From positions 310,001-374,000 of the forward strand of contig RHLJ01000003.1 in assembly GCA_003712055.1 (NCBI GenBank): a stretch of DNA of 64,000 bases. The letters are read 5' to 3'. The notes under the pieces are model-generated. The model was not told the DNA's origin. It ran no database searches and worked only from the letters and a program-made list of their open reading frames with translations. Source of the stretch: Balneola sp. (GTDB taxonomy: Bacteria > Bacteroidota > Rhodothermia > Balneolales > Balneolaceae). A program made the translations under genes and the position numbers. This document shows, in pieces, positions 17,200 to 26,732 of the stretch; within the stretch, counting starts at the first letter, position 1, and every line of letters begins with the position of its first letter.

Positions 17200-17883
17200 T
17201 CAAAAAATGCCAATTGAGGCACCTACCGTTACATATGGGATATTATAATCAATCATATATCCAGTTTTCCCATACACTTTTAAAAAGCTTCTATTCTTCT
17301 GCCCGTTATGGTCAAGGATTAATCCTCGAATACCTACAACATGCAAGTAAGCTTCATCCTCAGGGCCGAAACCACAAAATCCACAATCAAAGCTCTCTTC
17401 CAACCCTAAAAAAACGCGATCATAAAAGATTCCAAAGGCAAGTCCACTTCTACCTGTGTAGCGTAATCTCTTCTGAATGATAGCCTGCTGCCCTCCATAT
17501 AGTGTATACCCCACCGTTAAATAAATATCTTCCATCGCTTTAAATGTTGCATCAACCCCCATACCTCCCGATACTGCAATATTAATAGCGAAATATTCAC
17601 TTCCCAGAACAGATAGATTAGCAGTTGCCAACAAAGAATTTGCAACCGAAACACCGTCAGAGGTTTGATATCTGGATTCTGCAATTCTCTCAACAGTTGA
17701 AAACTCATAAAAACTTTTGTCTAACCCCCCTGAAAAGGCGAACAGTGAATTATAGTTCACTGTACTTGAATCTTGTATCGATGCCTGAACTTTTTTTTCA
17801 GCAAACATAACCATTTCACTCATTGGTGAATGCATAGCACACCCAGTAAGAAATAGGATTAGTGTAAAAAACGTGAGCCTCAT
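17200..17883 (-). CDS. Lipoprotein, unknown function (paralogue of 16515-17183)
   Basis: A 227-residue protein with a good lipobox (FFTLILFLTGC). After the Cys it has the PMSEMVMF motif shared with its neighbour. The rest contains strand-like repeats with Gly and aromatics (YFAINIAVSGGMGVDATF, IYLTVGYTLYGGQ, YVTVGASIGIF) and a pair of Cys in DCGFCGFG. It ends on Phe, typical of outer-membrane barrels, although lipid-anchored barrels are uncommon. Its ATG overlaps the stop of the small membrane protein upstream by 4 bases (ATGA), indicating coupled translation. Function is not known. Confidence 0.77.
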   Translation of the reverse strand: MRLTFFTLILFLTGCAMHSPMSEMVMFAEKKVQASIQDSSTVNYNSLFAFSGGLDKSFYEFSTVERIAESRYQTSDGVSVANSLLATANLSVLGSEYFAINIAVSGGMGVDATFKAMEDIYLTVGYTLYGGQQAIIQKRLRYTGRSGLAFGIFYDRVFLGLEESFDCGFCGFGPEDEAYLHVVGIRGLILDHNGQKNRSFLKVYGKTGYMIDYNIPYVTVGASIGIF

Positions 17884-18218
17884 TCGCTTTTCTTCATGTA
17901 AAATAGTGTTCCTGTCAGAGTAGCAAATCCGCTTACCAATCCTCCTAATACTCCGGTAATTAAAATTACCAGGTAAGGAGAGCCCACACCTAACATATTC
18001 GCAATTCTAGTAGAAAGAATTCCATCATTCATAAAGTGGATGAAGAGCGCCTGTCCTGACCATAAAATAAATAAAGCCAAAAACCCCCAGCCAAAAGAAG
18101 CCAATGCTTTTTTCTTGAAGATGTATCCAAACAAAATTCCCGGAATAGCAATACTCCACCACGGAAGGAAGAGGTTAAGAATAAAAGCCAGTATGATTAT
18201 TAAAAGTGCTAGTAGCAT
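17880..18218 (-). CDS. Small integral membrane protein
   Basis: A 112-residue protein with about four hydrophobic segments (LLALLIIILAFILNLFL, SIAIPGILFGYIF, ALASFGWGFLALFILWSG, YLVILITGVLGGLVSGFATLTGTLF) and almost no soluble part. I do not recognise a family. It is the first gene of a three-gene unit with the two lipoproteins and overlaps the first of these by 4 bases, so it may help place or export them. That is only inferred from coupling. Confidence 0.72.
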   Translation of the reverse strand: MLLALLIIILAFILNLFLPWWSIAIPGILFGYIFKKKALASFGWGFLALFILWSGQALFIHFMNDGILSTRIANMLGVGSPYLVILITGVLGGLVSGFATLTGTLFYMKKSE

Positions 18219-18285
18219 GATTGGGGAATTATGGATTTTGAATTATGAATGCCTAATCGGGTAGTTCATGATTCAAAATCTAAAA

Positions 18286-20724
18286 TTAGTTGTTTGGGTT
18301 GATTGTTATTGAGTAGAGGTATCCACTTGGTGGTTCTTTATAAAAATTGAGTTCATAAAGCTCACCTGTTCGCCAGGTTTCTAAAGTGGAATCGTAATTT
18401 TGAGAACCGGGATTTCCGGAAGCCCCTCCCGGATATACCCCCCAGCCTTTTACTTCAGGGCCTAGTTCAACCACCATTCTCCAGGATGGCCCCCAACTAG
18501 CCCGGGTAGCATTGATGGATTCCCCATTTCCACTGGAATACACATTTTCTTTTCCGAATCCGGGAATGAATGCTATGTGATCGAAATCATTATTAATGAG
18601 TATGCCCCATTTCCAGCCGTCACCGAATTTACCGTGCCATTCTGTAAGCTCTTCTATTGTTTTCCTGAAAGCGGAGGTTACAATTCCCTCCATTGTTTCT
18701 ACTTCCTCAGTATTTACGTTGTCAATAAATACGAACTCAGGCTCATTCTTTAGTACTTCATTTACCCGATCTCTGGACGGCCATCTCAGAGGCGCTTTTG
18801 TAGAACCATACTCATCATTAAAAATAGCTCTGTACATGTTACTCCAGAATTGTCGGAAAATTCCAGGAGCGAGGCTTTCTGAGTCGTTATGTAAATCCCA
18901 ATTTTTGAGTTCTTCAAGTACTTCTAGTTCTTCTTCATTTAGTACCTTTTCATCCAACCATTCAAGCATTTCAGGAAGTATAGTTGCCGCATGGTAGCTG
19001 TAATCATCCATGTGCATCTTTTGAAAATCATCTTTAGTTATGTTATCCATCTCTGCAAGTAGGTCGTTAATTCGCCTTCCGCGTTCAAATGGAGCATATT
19101 CATCTTCCAGGTAATAAGGGTAATCAAGGGCTGCTGATTCCTGGTTGGCCGAACTCACAAAATCTCGCTCGGGATTTAAAATATGTGGGTTATGCTCTGT
19201 AGGAATCCAGCCTTGCCAATCATAGAGTGGATCAGAGCCGTCACTTACTGTTCTGCCCTGGAACTTCCACTTATTCGGGAATTTTCCGCTAATCCAGGTT
19301 GCTATATCACCCTCACTATTTGCAAAGATGAAATTCTGTGCAGGTGCAACGTAATGACTCACTGCTTCCTTAAAATCCTCGAAGGTTTTCATTTTATTAA
19401 AACCGAAAAAGGTATTTAAATCATTAGATGGCTCATGAGCAATCCATCTCAGTGCGTGGTAAGCAGGAGCTCGTTCTTCATCAATATCCGACTCCACTTT
19501 AGTTACCGGGCCGTGATGGGTATAAACGATGGTATCAATAACTGTTTCCTGACCTCTTACTTTGATTTCCTCGATACGTTTTGTGGTAGCTTTCCACTCT
19601 CCATCATGCCAGTATTCATTCATAGCATCATCCTTGAACTCTATTTCATACCAGTCCATCACATCTGATCCTGTATTAGTAGTACCCCATGCTGCATCCT
19701 CATTAAATCCAATGATTACCCCTGGAGAACCTTGCAATGAGACTCCATAGACATTTAGTCCGGGCGCATGAAGCTGTACTTCGTACCAAATAGATGGCAG
19801 CGTCAATCCTAAATGAGGATCGTTGGAAAGAATAGGAAAACCGGATACCGTTTTATCTCCATTAACTGCCCAGTTATTGCTCCCAATGCCTTCTGGTCGT
19901 TCAAAAGATTCAAGTTCAACAGCAGAAGCAGGCTTGAATAGCGTATCCGGAGCCTGCACCGGAATAGATTCAAAATCCCAAACTCTTGTTTCCGGAATGA
20001 TGGGATCATTCAGCTCAGGTTTGATGGTGAAAAACTTATCCACGAAATCCTGTCCGAAATAAGCAATGGTATTACTGGTTCGATCATCATTACTATTACC
20101 AGCTAAGGTCCTGGTCATATTTTTAAGAAGATACGCCGTTTTAATAGGCGCCCATTCTTCGGGCGTAAAATCAAGGATCTTATATTCAACCGGGTATTCA
20201 TCGGGAGATAGTGAAGAGATATAGGCATTTACTCCAGCAGCATATGCTTCTAAATGAGCATAGATATCCGGATCGTTTTCTTTTATAAACTCAGCTGCTT
20301 TTTCCGCTCCATAAGGCATCCCCAACCTTCTGGTACTTCTGTCCCTGCTTAATGTACGTGCTCCCAGGTGTTCTGACAACCGACCTGCTGCATCATAGGT
20401 TTGTACTTCCATCTGGAATAAGCGGTCTCGCGCAGTGATATAACCCTGGGCGTAATAGAGGTCATGCTCGTTACTTGCAAAAATGTGGGGTACTCTTCGT
20501 TTATCAAAAAAAACCGACACATTCTCTTTTATACCTGGCAATTCCAGTGAAGCTGTAGTGGGTTCGCTTGTTTCAGCATTTGCCCAAAAACCAGCGTTTG
20601 GATCAAAAAACTTTCCTAACGGGGGAATTGTACCAAATTTGGTATTAAGGGAAACAATGAGAGCTGCAAGGATAATTAAGGAGAGTACGGGTTTAAAGAG
20701 CTTCATGAATGATGATTTAGTCAT
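18286..20724 (-). CDS. Penicillin-acylase family N-terminal nucleophile hydrolase
   Basis: An 812-residue periplasmic Ntn-hydrolase precursor. An N-terminal hydrophobic helix (residues 9-26) serves as signal or anchor. The alpha-chain has the usual start PHIFASNEHDLYYAQGYITARDRLFQME and LSEHLG. Self-cleavage should occur before Ser282 in EGIGSNNWAV, making the nucleophile of the beta-chain, followed by LSNDPHLGLTLPSIWYEV. These are the marks of penicillin/acyl-homoserine-lactone acylases. Such enzymes cleave amides of many acids; the true substrate (N-acyl amino acid, quorum signal or peptide-like) is unknown. It stands between a repeat-rich gap and the small membrane protein. Confidence 0.93.
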   Translation of the reverse strand: MTKSSFMKLFKPVLSLIILAALIVSLNTKFGTIPPLGKFFDPNAGFWANAETSEPTTASLELPGIKENVSVFFDKRRVPHIFASNEHDLYYAQGYITARDRLFQMEVQTYDAAGRLSEHLGARTLSRDRSTRRLGMPYGAEKAAEFIKENDPDIYAHLEAYAAGVNAYISSLSPDEYPVEYKILDFTPEEWAPIKTAYLLKNMTRTLAGNSNDDRTSNTIAYFGQDFVDKFFTIKPELNDPIIPETRVWDFESIPVQAPDTLFKPASAVELESFERPEGIGSNNWAVNGDKTVSGFPILSNDPHLGLTLPSIWYEVQLHAPGLNVYGVSLQGSPGVIIGFNEDAAWGTTNTGSDVMDWYEIEFKDDAMNEYWHDGEWKATTKRIEEIKVRGQETVIDTIVYTHHGPVTKVESDIDEERAPAYHALRWIAHEPSNDLNTFFGFNKMKTFEDFKEAVSHYVAPAQNFIFANSEGDIATWISGKFPNKWKFQGRTVSDGSDPLYDWQGWIPTEHNPHILNPERDFVSSANQESAALDYPYYLEDEYAPFERGRRINDLLAEMDNITKDDFQKMHMDDYSYHAATILPEMLEWLDEKVLNEEELEVLEELKNWDLHNDSESLAPGIFRQFWSNMYRAIFNDEYGSTKAPLRWPSRDRVNEVLKNEPEFVFIDNVNTEEVETMEGIVTSAFRKTIEELTEWHGKFGDGWKWGILINNDFDHIAFIPGFGKENVYSSGNGESINATRASWGPSWRMVVELGPEVKGWGVYPGGASGNPGSQNYDSTLETWRTGELYELNFYKEPPSGYLYSITINPNN

Positions 20725-20790
20725 TTCCGATGAAAGTGAGAAATCTTAACCATGTAATCAAAAGCTATTTTATGGAGAGATAAGATTCAT

Positions 20791-20892
20791 CTTTTAAATG
20801 TTGAATTAGGTCATTCCATACCGAAAGCCGGAATCCAAATCTAATTCAACATTTAAAAGCTAAATCTAGATTCCCGCCTTCGCGGGAATGAC
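20791..20892. repeat. BIME-like composite palindrome
   Basis: A perfect 19-bp inverted repeat (20791-20809 and 20841-20859) encloses 31 bases beginning GTCATTCC. Right after it, a second REP unit has ATTCCCGC (20870-20877)/GCGGGAAT (20882-20889) and ends GGAATGAC. The enclosed segment is a diverged copy of the second REP in opposite orientation. The whole lies in the 210-base gap between the amidinotransferase and the acylase gene and contains nothing coding. Confidence 0.8.
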
Positions 20893-20934
20893 TAAAAAGC
20901 AGGACCAGGGTTCCTAAATATTTCTTATCTCTTT

Positions 20935-21873
20935 TTACCAGAGCATCATCTTCATACAAAATACGCTACCACCGCTTTTCAGGTACTCATTCGTATCATA
21001 TTCATGAACAACAAAGCCAGCTTCCTCCATTGCCTGGTTAGCTTCCTTACATCCCGATTGTATAAACACATTTTTTCCATCGGGACAAGTAGCGTTACAG
21101 GCGAAGAGCTCTTCTGCTTCATAGGTATTGGCTTCAATCACGTTTGGAACCAACGTTCGAATCAGTTCTAAGCCTTCTTCACTGAATGCTCTCGGATAAA
21201 TAAGTACCGTTTCTTCGTTTAGTACACATAAGCAGGTATCGAGGTGATAGAACTTTTCATCTACCAATTCGAGAGCAACTACGGGAGTTTTAAAGGTTTC
21301 TGAAATATGAGCATATACATCTTTGGTGGAACGATATCCATAACCTCCCCAAATTAGTCGCTTTTTAAAATGCCAGATGGCATCTCCCATTCCTTCAAAG
21401 TCAGTGAATTTTTCTTCATCCAGATATACGATTTCGTAGCTGCTCTCTTCATACACTTCCTGGATATGTGGCACTTCTCCTTTTCGTTGAGGAGCATGCA
21501 TCACGCTCATCACCACTTCCTTTTTCCCATCCTTAGTGATATTCGGCAGACTTTGGTTTGCACAGAAAACCATGTCAGGATAACCTGTTGCTCCATCTAT
21601 TTCGTGTACATAAAGTCCGAGCTCTTTGTATCCATTTCTCAATGCCGTCCATTCTCTTAAAGCTGCATCTTTATCTATATCTCCAATATGACCCTCCATA
21701 TGAGGATTGATCACATATTTCACTTCAAATTCTGAAGGATTTACTACTAATACCTTTCCTGGAGCTGGCATTGGTTCTAAATCTGTCAATGAAAAATCCA
21801 GTTCATTTAACCGGGTGATAACCTTATTCACGTATCTCCTATCCTGTTCTATTTCTTTTGCGGTGGGAACCAA
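20935..21873 (-). CDS. Amidinotransferase/dimethylarginine dimethylaminohydrolase-like enzyme
   Basis: A 312-residue cytoplasmic enzyme of the guanidino-group modifying superfamily (DDAH, arginine deiminase, amidinotransferases). Visible catalytic elements are the substrate-binding Asp in YPDMVFCANQS, the FEGMGDA acidic loop, the catalytic His in FYHLDTCL and the nucleophile Cys306 in SGGSVFCM. Length and layout fit DDAH/ornithine-forming hydrolases better than agmatine deiminase. It would release ammonia or a methylamine from arginine-like substrates. Its start overlaps the preceding lipoprotein gene by 25 bases, so it belongs to the TonB receptor operon, which is an unusual setting. Confidence 0.88.
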   Translation of the reverse strand: MVPTAKEIEQDRRYVNKVITRLNELDFSLTDLEPMPAPGKVLVVNPSEFEVKYVINPHMEGHIGDIDKDAALREWTALRNGYKELGLYVHEIDGATGYPDMVFCANQSLPNITKDGKKEVVMSVMHAPQRKGEVPHIQEVYEESSYEIVYLDEEKFTDFEGMGDAIWHFKKRLIWGGYGYRSTKDVYAHISETFKTPVVALELVDEKFYHLDTCLCVLNEETVLIYPRAFSEEGLELIRTLVPNVIEANTYEAEELFACNATCPDGKNVFIQSGCKEANQAMEEAGFVVHEYDTNEYLKSGGSVFCMKMMLW

Positions 21874-22736
21874 TAATCGTAATCAAATGCCGTATCTGAA
21901 ACCGAAAACTCAAACCCACCGGTATAGGCTCCCAATACTCTTTTCCCAAAAAAGGGTAATTCTATACTACCATCTTCATTCACTAACTGTATGCCTTCCT
22001 CCGGTTCCCGGCCATAATGGGTATACTCAAACCGATAATCAATAACTGGTACATCAAAACAGCTAAACTCATCCGTACCTAAGCCTTCTCTAAGCAAACT
22101 CTGAATATTATAATAAATATCTATTATCTGGTACTCTTGTCTATCCGGATCTGTCGCTTCTGCCTCAGGAAATACCACATCCCTTGCTTGAAATGTTCTT
22201 CCTTTCCAATCAAATTCTACAAAATAATCCAGGTATTCTCCTCTGCTTTTTGCTACTGGACCAACAGTGATATGCAGCAATATATTTGTACAATCAGTAA
22301 GGTCATATTCGAAAAAATACGTATATGTTTTCCTTGGAGTTAAAACCCTTACTGAATCTCTATAACCTGTTTCATCCTTTAGTGCAATCACGTACTCCGT
22401 ATCAAATTTAATTGAATCACTGGTCATGAAATTATGAGTAACAGCACCTTCAAAAGTGGTAATCTGACGCTCTAATAACTCAGTCTCTCCGGTATTTGTA
22501 TTTCTAAGAGTTACATTAACATTCAGATTATCTTCTGTTACTGCGTCTATAGGAATACGGTTATCATGTACCCTAATAAAGCTATTTGGATCTGTAATCG
22601 ATAATAAGCCATAAATGGAATAATAATCCGTCTCTCTTTCCTCCTGAAAATCTACCGTATTGTCGCAACTAAGTACAAAGCAGAGTGAAACAGCTATTAA
22701 AAAAACTGGATGTATTCGTGTTGCTTTTACTTTCAT
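21849..22736 (-). CDS. DUF4249-like outer-membrane lipoprotein (third of the operon)
   Basis: A 295-residue lipoprotein (lipobox CFVLSC) with the layout of DUF4249 proteins, partners of TonB-dependent receptors. Immediately after the signal comes DNTVDFQEERE; then SIYGLLSITDPNSFIRVHD, an Ig-like strand region, and the end SVSDTAFDYDYWFPPQ. Two long parts are almost the same as in the neighbour at 22783, both in protein and in DNA, while the middle (about residues 120-200) differs strongly. It overlaps the amidinotransferase gene by 25 bases. It probably caps or feeds one of the two receptors upstream. Confidence 0.82.
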   Translation of the reverse strand: MKVKATRIHPVFLIAVSLCFVLSCDNTVDFQEERETDYYSIYGLLSITDPNSFIRVHDNRIPIDAVTEDNLNVNVTLRNTNTGETELLERQITTFEGAVTHNFMTSDSIKFDTEYVIALKDETGYRDSVRVLTPRKTYTYFFEYDLTDCTNILLHITVGPVAKSRGEYLDYFVEFDWKGRTFQARDVVFPEAEATDPDRQEYQIIDIYYNIQSLLREGLGTDEFSCFDVPVIDYRFEYTHYGREPEEGIQLVNEDGSIELPFFGKRVLGAYTGGFEFSVSDTAFDYDYWFPPQKK

Positions 22737-22782
22737 TTGAGAAACTTTCTTCTGTTCTGAAAAAATCAGTGCCTATCTATTT

Positions 22783-23661
22783 TTATTCCGGGAACCAATA
22801 ATCATAATCAAATAATGTATCTGAAACCGAAAACTCAAACCCACCGGTATAGGCTCCCAATACTTTTTTCCCAAAAAAGGGTAATTCTATACTACCATCT
22901 TCATTTACTAACTGTATACCTTCCTCTAGCTCTATGCCATAATGGGTATACTCAAATCGATAATCAGTGACCGGGACATTAAAACAACTAAACTCATCTG
23001 TTCCTAAACCCTCTCTAAGTAAACCCTCAAGATTAAAAGCTAGCGTCACTACCTGACCATCGTTATCAAATTCAGGATCCACTGTATCGCTTTCAAAGAC
23101 TGTACCTCTTGCTCTATACAACCTACTATTCCACTCAAACTCTATGAAGTACTGAAGGAATTCTCCTAAGGCTATATTAGGTGAAAATATATCGATAGTT
23201 ATTCTTGTATTTGCACAATCAGTAAAATCTCTTTCATTGAGAAAGTAGCTTGTTTCCTTTGGGGTTATTGCTCTAACAGAATCCCTGTAACCTGTCTCAT
23301 CTTCAAGTGTTATCACGTATTCCGTTCCAAAATCAAGTGGATCATTGGTCATAAAGTTATGCGTAACAGCACCTTCAAAAGTGATAATCTGACGCTCTAG
23401 TAACTCCGTCTCTCCGGTATTTGTATTTCTAAGAGTTACATTAACATTCAGGTTATCTTCAGTTACTGCGTCTATAGGAACACGGTTATCGTGTACTCTT
23501 ATAAAGCTATTAATATCAGAAACTAATAAGAGTCCATATATGGAATAGATTCCTTCTTCTCTTTCCTCCTGAAAGTCGATCGAATTTTCGCACCCTTGTA
23601 CAATGAAAAAACCAAGGACGATCAACAAATAAGGACGTATTTGTACTATTGTCTTTTTCAT
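22783..23661 (-). CDS. DUF4249-like outer-membrane lipoprotein (second of the operon)
   Basis: A 292-residue lipoprotein with signal and lipobox (FFIVQGC) followed by ENSIDFQEERE. It shares with the next gene the blocks IPIDAV/VPIDAVTEDNLNVNV, LRNTNTGETELLERQI, EEGIQLVNEDGSIELPFFGK and VLGAYTGGFEFSVSDT, while the central region is different. Its start overlaps the stop of the receptor at 23658 by 4 bases, so it is the direct partner of that receptor. The gene copy at 21849 is likely a later duplicate. Confidence 0.83.
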   Translation of the reverse strand: MKKTIVQIRPYLLIVLGFFIVQGCENSIDFQEEREEGIYSIYGLLLVSDINSFIRVHDNRVPIDAVTEDNLNVNVTLRNTNTGETELLERQIITFEGAVTHNFMTNDPLDFGTEYVITLEDETGYRDSVRAITPKETSYFLNERDFTDCANTRITIDIFSPNIALGEFLQYFIEFEWNSRLYRARGTVFESDTVDPEFDNDGQVVTLAFNLEGLLREGLGTDEFSCFNVPVTDYRFEYTHYGIELEEGIQLVNEDGSIELPFFGKKVLGAYTGGFEFSVSDTLFDYDYWFPE

Positions 23662-25925
23662 TTGAAGGAAATTTTAGCTGCTGCATAAGGAAGAATCGGA
23701 GTCTGATCTACCCGCTCAAGCGCATTTAAATCTACGTAGAACACATTGCTTCGGTCATATGTGTTTATACACCCAATCTCAGTATCGAATACCATGTTCT
23801 TAGAAATAGTAAAACTCCGTTGAATAGATACATCTAAGCGATGATAATACGGCAACCGATCATTATAAGGCTGACTGTAGAAAGTACGTGGAACACCTGG
23901 GTTCTCGTCCGTTGTTCCAAGTGTCACATCCGGTATTAAATCAAAACCAAAAACTTTGGTATAGGGTTTTCCGGAGCCAAGATTCCAAACCGTACTGAAC
24001 TTTAACTTTCCCAGTGTAGCATTAAATATAGACGTTATTTGATGCCTTTGATCATGAGGCGGGGAATAGCTGAAAACCTGTTGATCTAACCAGGCTCCCA
24101 GGTCATCGGTTCGGGCTTCATAAGTTACTTTACTCCATGCATATCCAAGTTGTATATACAAGCTTCTTGTTTCATATTCTACACGTGCATTAGCTCCATA
24201 GCTTTTTGCATCAGCCAGCGCAGGAGTTACTGAAACCTGGGCAAGTGTTGTCCATTTGGCAACGGGCAAGCCTTCGTAGGTCATATAAAAACCTTCAACG
24301 TTTGTTTTAAAGTTCGAGCCAAGTCGTTGCTTCCAACCAACAATTCGGTGTATGGAGCTGAAGAGATCCGCCAGATTTGAGTTTGAACGGTAAATGGTAA
24401 AGGCGGTACCTGCGTCCCGCTGATCGCTAAAGCCGTCGATTACCTGATGATATTTACCCACGGCTAAACTTACTTCCGATGCAGAACTTCCAAATGGTTT
24501 TGTAATTACCCTGAGGCGCGGTTCAAAAGTTAACCTTGACTCAAAGGTACCCTGAGTACCTAAACTGGGTATTATTCTTATGTCTTTTGTGATATCATAC
24601 TCACTTTTAATATGCAGTTGCGCCATAGGCAGGCGCTTTGTAGATGTCTGTTCTGCAAATAAAAACCGTTCGTCTACTGTTGCCTGAAAAGTGTTTGATA
24701 GGATTTGTATCCCAAAATCGAATTTCTGCCCAAACCAATAGTCTTGAAAATCTAACCTCATATAGGTTTGTCTAACAATAGAACTGTTATTTGTTCCTGT
24801 ATCACTTACTTCTTCATTCTCAAAGGCAGTATGTCCTATGGAAACTTCGAAAGGCAATACAAAGCTCTCATCGAATCCAAAGCATCTAATTCCAAACCCC
24901 GTATTACTCCAGCTCAGGTATTTGTCGGTTAACTCACTGATCCTGCCTCTGTCGTTAGTGAGCAGCCCTGTGGCATTACACATAAAACCATCTCCATGAA
25001 CGGAATAACGACCCATTAGATCATGAAACTCCATATCCTGCTCCCGGGTGCCTAAATATCCTGAAAATGACTTGATTGTGGATACTCTTCCGCTTGCAAA
25101 AAAAGAGGACTTTTTCTCGTGAATTGGTCCTTCAATAAATAATGAAGAAATATATGGGCTTATACTACCGCTCCCGCTGTACCGTGTCATATTCCCGGTT
25201 TTCAAATTCACATCAATCACAGCAGAGGTAGAACTCATATAACGGGTATCAAAGCCTCCGGCGAGTACATCGATACTACTTACCACAGGTTCTGGAAACG
25301 CCGAAAACAGATTTGAAATATGAAACGGCTTGATAATGGGCAGGTCATCAACTAATACTATGTTTTGAGCTGGAGTTCCACCCCGGATATATAAATCACC
25401 ACCTGTATCTCCTATACTCACCACACCCGGTACATTACGAATATAGGCCATCAAGTCCCCATCAAGGCTCATAGAGGGAACCCTACTCAGATCTTCGGCG
25501 TCAACTCTTGTAATACCCAGGCCACCGGTAGTAAACCCTCGTTCTTCTTCAACAATTACTTCACCTAACTCACCTATAACAGGGTTTAATTCAATACGCT
25601 CGACCCATATTTCTGACGGCTCAAGAGTTATAATTTGCTCGTGGGTTTCAAAACCGAGAAATGAAATCTGAAGCTGATAAGACCCAGGACGTAATCGCTT
25701 AAATTCGCAAAACCCATCAACGTTGGTCACACAATATGCCTCTAATTCGGTTTCTCCATTAACATAGAGTAATACATTGGCGCCAGTTAGCGGATCTCCA
25801 CCTTCATCGGTAATCACAATTCTTATTGCAGAACCAGACTGAGCAAATACATTCTGACCCGGAGAACACCATACAAATAAAAGAGCGAAAAAAGTTGCGA
25901 TCTGAACTTTCCTTTTAATATTCAT
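23658..25925 (-). CDS. TonB-dependent receptor with carboxypeptidase-like domain (second copy)
   Basis: A 755-residue outer-membrane receptor. A signal peptide ends near FAQSG. A carboxypeptidase-D regulatory-like domain follows (VTDEGGDPLTGANVLLYVNGETELEAYCVTN). The plug has VPGVVSIGDTGGDLYIRGG and VDDLPIIKPFHISN, and the barrel ends with Phe-Lys (AAAKISFK). At 755 residues it is much shorter than SusC proteins (about 1000) and fits DUF4249-linked receptors. It is a clear paralogue of the receptor at 26729: the plug is nearly the same, the barrel much more different. The ligand is unknown. Confidence 0.93.
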   Translation of the reverse strand: MNIKRKVQIATFFALLFVWCSPGQNVFAQSGSAIRIVITDEGGDPLTGANVLLYVNGETELEAYCVTNVDGFCEFKRLRPGSYQLQISFLGFETHEQIITLEPSEIWVERIELNPVIGELGEVIVEEERGFTTGGLGITRVDAEDLSRVPSMSLDGDLMAYIRNVPGVVSIGDTGGDLYIRGGTPAQNIVLVDDLPIIKPFHISNLFSAFPEPVVSSIDVLAGGFDTRYMSSTSAVIDVNLKTGNMTRYSGSGSISPYISSLFIEGPIHEKKSSFFASGRVSTIKSFSGYLGTREQDMEFHDLMGRYSVHGDGFMCNATGLLTNDRGRISELTDKYLSWSNTGFGIRCFGFDESFVLPFEVSIGHTAFENEEVSDTGTNNSSIVRQTYMRLDFQDYWFGQKFDFGIQILSNTFQATVDERFLFAEQTSTKRLPMAQLHIKSEYDITKDIRIIPSLGTQGTFESRLTFEPRLRVITKPFGSSASEVSLAVGKYHQVIDGFSDQRDAGTAFTIYRSNSNLADLFSSIHRIVGWKQRLGSNFKTNVEGFYMTYEGLPVAKWTTLAQVSVTPALADAKSYGANARVEYETRSLYIQLGYAWSKVTYEARTDDLGAWLDQQVFSYSPPHDQRHQITSIFNATLGKLKFSTVWNLGSGKPYTKVFGFDLIPDVTLGTTDENPGVPRTFYSQPYNDRLPYYHRLDVSIQRSFTISKNMVFDTEIGCINTYDRSNVFYVDLNALERVDQTPILPYAAAKISFK

Positions 25926-26732
25926 TTATTCGAAATATTGGATTACCTGCTGGTCGGTATAAAACGCCCCAAATTCTCCTATGGAAATATACCCTTCTTG
26001 TTGCCAATCATTTTTATCGATAAAAAAGTTCGAACCATAGTGAAATACATCGAACTCCATAGTGCTGGCGCTCATTTCAAACTCCATACATGGATCTGAA
26101 AAAAGTCGATATCCAAATCTTAACACATTTATCAATTGGATGGAGTGTGTTAATGTATCTCCACTCAGAGTGTATTCATCAGAAGTGTAATATCCTATTT
26201 TCCCCTCCGGAAGTGTAATTCGAAGATCGATTTCATTAGCCGTTAAAATCGGGTAAAAAGAAACATCAATGGTTGAGTAGCACGTTCTGCGCTCAGGTTC
26301 GGGAAGAATAATTTCCATATTAGCTCTGCTTGGTGTATTCCAGGTTCCCGTAATCCTTTCGCCTGTAGAGATTCGCTCCACGTTCATTTCATATTGTTTG
26401 CCGTATTCAATATCGTAGCTAAAGAAGTTATGGGTGTATACCCCGTCATATATAACTACACTATCTGAAAGCTCCCTTTCCCAATCGTCGGTTATATTTT
26501 TTAGATACACACGGGCATCTATTTCAGGTGTATCCTCTTCGAATAGTGTTTTGGTAAGATCGTCTACTCTGAAAAAGTGAGGCGCCGGATCGCTCATATT
26601 TATTACTCCAAATACAGAAAATGCTGCTCCTCTTTTGTCGAGAGCATCCACTGTATTATCGCAGCTAATAACACCCGATACGATGAAACAGGTAATGCTT
26701 AGTAAAGCGATATTTAAAAACTTCTTTTTCAT
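25926..26732 (-). CDS. DUF4249-like outer-membrane lipoprotein (first of the operon)
   Basis: A 268-residue lipoprotein (lipobox VSGVISC) starting DNTVDALDKRG after the Cys. It shares the general scheme (FSVFGVINMSDPAPHFFRVDD, VYTHNFFS, a strand-rich body and an aromatic end) with the two other lipoproteins but few exact blocks. It is therefore an older relative, not a recent copy. It overlaps the upstream receptor by 4 bases and abuts the next receptor directly, so it pairs with the receptor at 26729-28999. Confidence 0.8.
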   Translation of the reverse strand: MKKKFLNIALLSITCFIVSGVISCDNTVDALDKRGAAFSVFGVINMSDPAPHFFRVDDLTKTLFEEDTPEIDARVYLKNITDDWERELSDSVVIYDGVYTHNFFSYDIEYGKQYEMNVERISTGERITGTWNTPSRANMEIILPEPERRTCYSTIDVSFYPILTANEIDLRITLPEGKIGYYTSDEYTLSGDTLTHSIQLINVLRFGYRLFSDPCMEFEMSASTMEFDVFHYGSNFFIDKNDWQQEGYISIGEFGAFYTDQQVIQYFE

